This document shows positions 63,815 through 64,000 of a stretch of DNA of 64,000 bases, piece after piece. Origin of the DNA: Paracentrotus lividus (lineage: Eukaryota; Echinodermata; Echinoidea; Camarodonta; Echinidae); assembly GCA_940671915.1 (NCBI GenBank), contig CALNVZ010000174.1, positions 1,776,406 to 1,840,405 on the forward strand, read 5' to 3'. The position numbers and the translations under genes are program-made. Position 1 is the stretch's first letter, and every line of letters starts with the position of its first letter. Below the pieces are notes generated by a model. It was given only the letters and a program-made list of their open reading frames with translations, made no database searches and was not told where the DNA came from.

Positions 63815-64000
63815 TTAACCCTAATCAGACTGGGGGGGGGCCATCATGGCCCCCCCCGTCGGAACATTTTCGCGACCAGCTCCGCCGCACGAATTTCCTG
63901 ATCGCGCGCTTGCTGACTTTTTTCTTTCATGTCATCGGGCATCTTTCTGAAACCATTTTCCGCCAAAATCGGTCCGTACCGTTACGACGCTGCACGATTT
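63815..64000. mobile_element. Left end of a second piggyBac-like element (cut by window edge)
   Basis: TTAACCCTAATCAGACTGGG, a G run, CCATCATGG and a C run mirror the left end of the element at 56092 (TTAACCCTAAAAAGG, G run, CTGATTAGG, C run). CG-rich sequence (CGCGACCAGCTCCGCCGCAC) follows, as at 56170. The right end lies outside the window. Confidence 0.6.

Overview
The window looks like draft genome sequence from an echinoderm, most likely a sea urchin. It carries three intron-bearing host genes with orthodox GT-AG splice sites, and a fourth single-exon gene. The space between exons is AT-rich and crowded with short inverted-repeat DNA transposons, foldback elements, G/C homopolymer runs and dead LINEs. 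The species call is inference from gene sequence and repeat style. Two assembly gaps (25 N and 100 N) and a long error-rich duplicated stretch show that this is unfinished sequence.

Layout. 1-1265: AT-rich tandem repeat and the tail of a dead LINE. 2341-2745: G/C-run repeat. 2849-3668: an intact 271-residue protein of unknown function. 3669-13599: intergenic or DDX6-downstream sequence with one MITE. 13600-29039 (minus): DDX6/Me31B RNA helicase, nine coding exons plus two likely 5' non-coding exons. Its intron between 16803 and 19142 holds a nested TTAA-flanked element, and the intron between 19378 and 27452 holds a probable false duplication of exon 5. 29040-43954: no convincing genes, but arrays of GC-palindrome repeats, a large foldback element (34577-35786), poly-G-bounded repeats and a 60-base T run. 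43955-49191: a probable composite foldback enclosing two dead LINEs in opposite orientation. 49823-55008 (plus): the last three coding exons of UFC1, with a Tc1-like element and a long palindromic MITE in its introns. 55009-62354: UFC1 3' region and several MITEs, including a piggyBac-like one. 62355-63695 (minus): the last two exons of a C2H2 zinc-finger gene, followed by a second piggyBac-like end that runs off the window.

The host genes are unrelated in role: mRNA storage and decay (DDX6), the UFM1 conjugation cascade (UFC1), and a probable nucleic-acid-binding zinc-finger protein. Nothing suggests they act together. The most instructive content is structural: nested transposons whose insertion history can be read from empty sites, foldback elements with tandem-repeat arms, and an assembly artefact that would mislead automatic annotation of DDX6.
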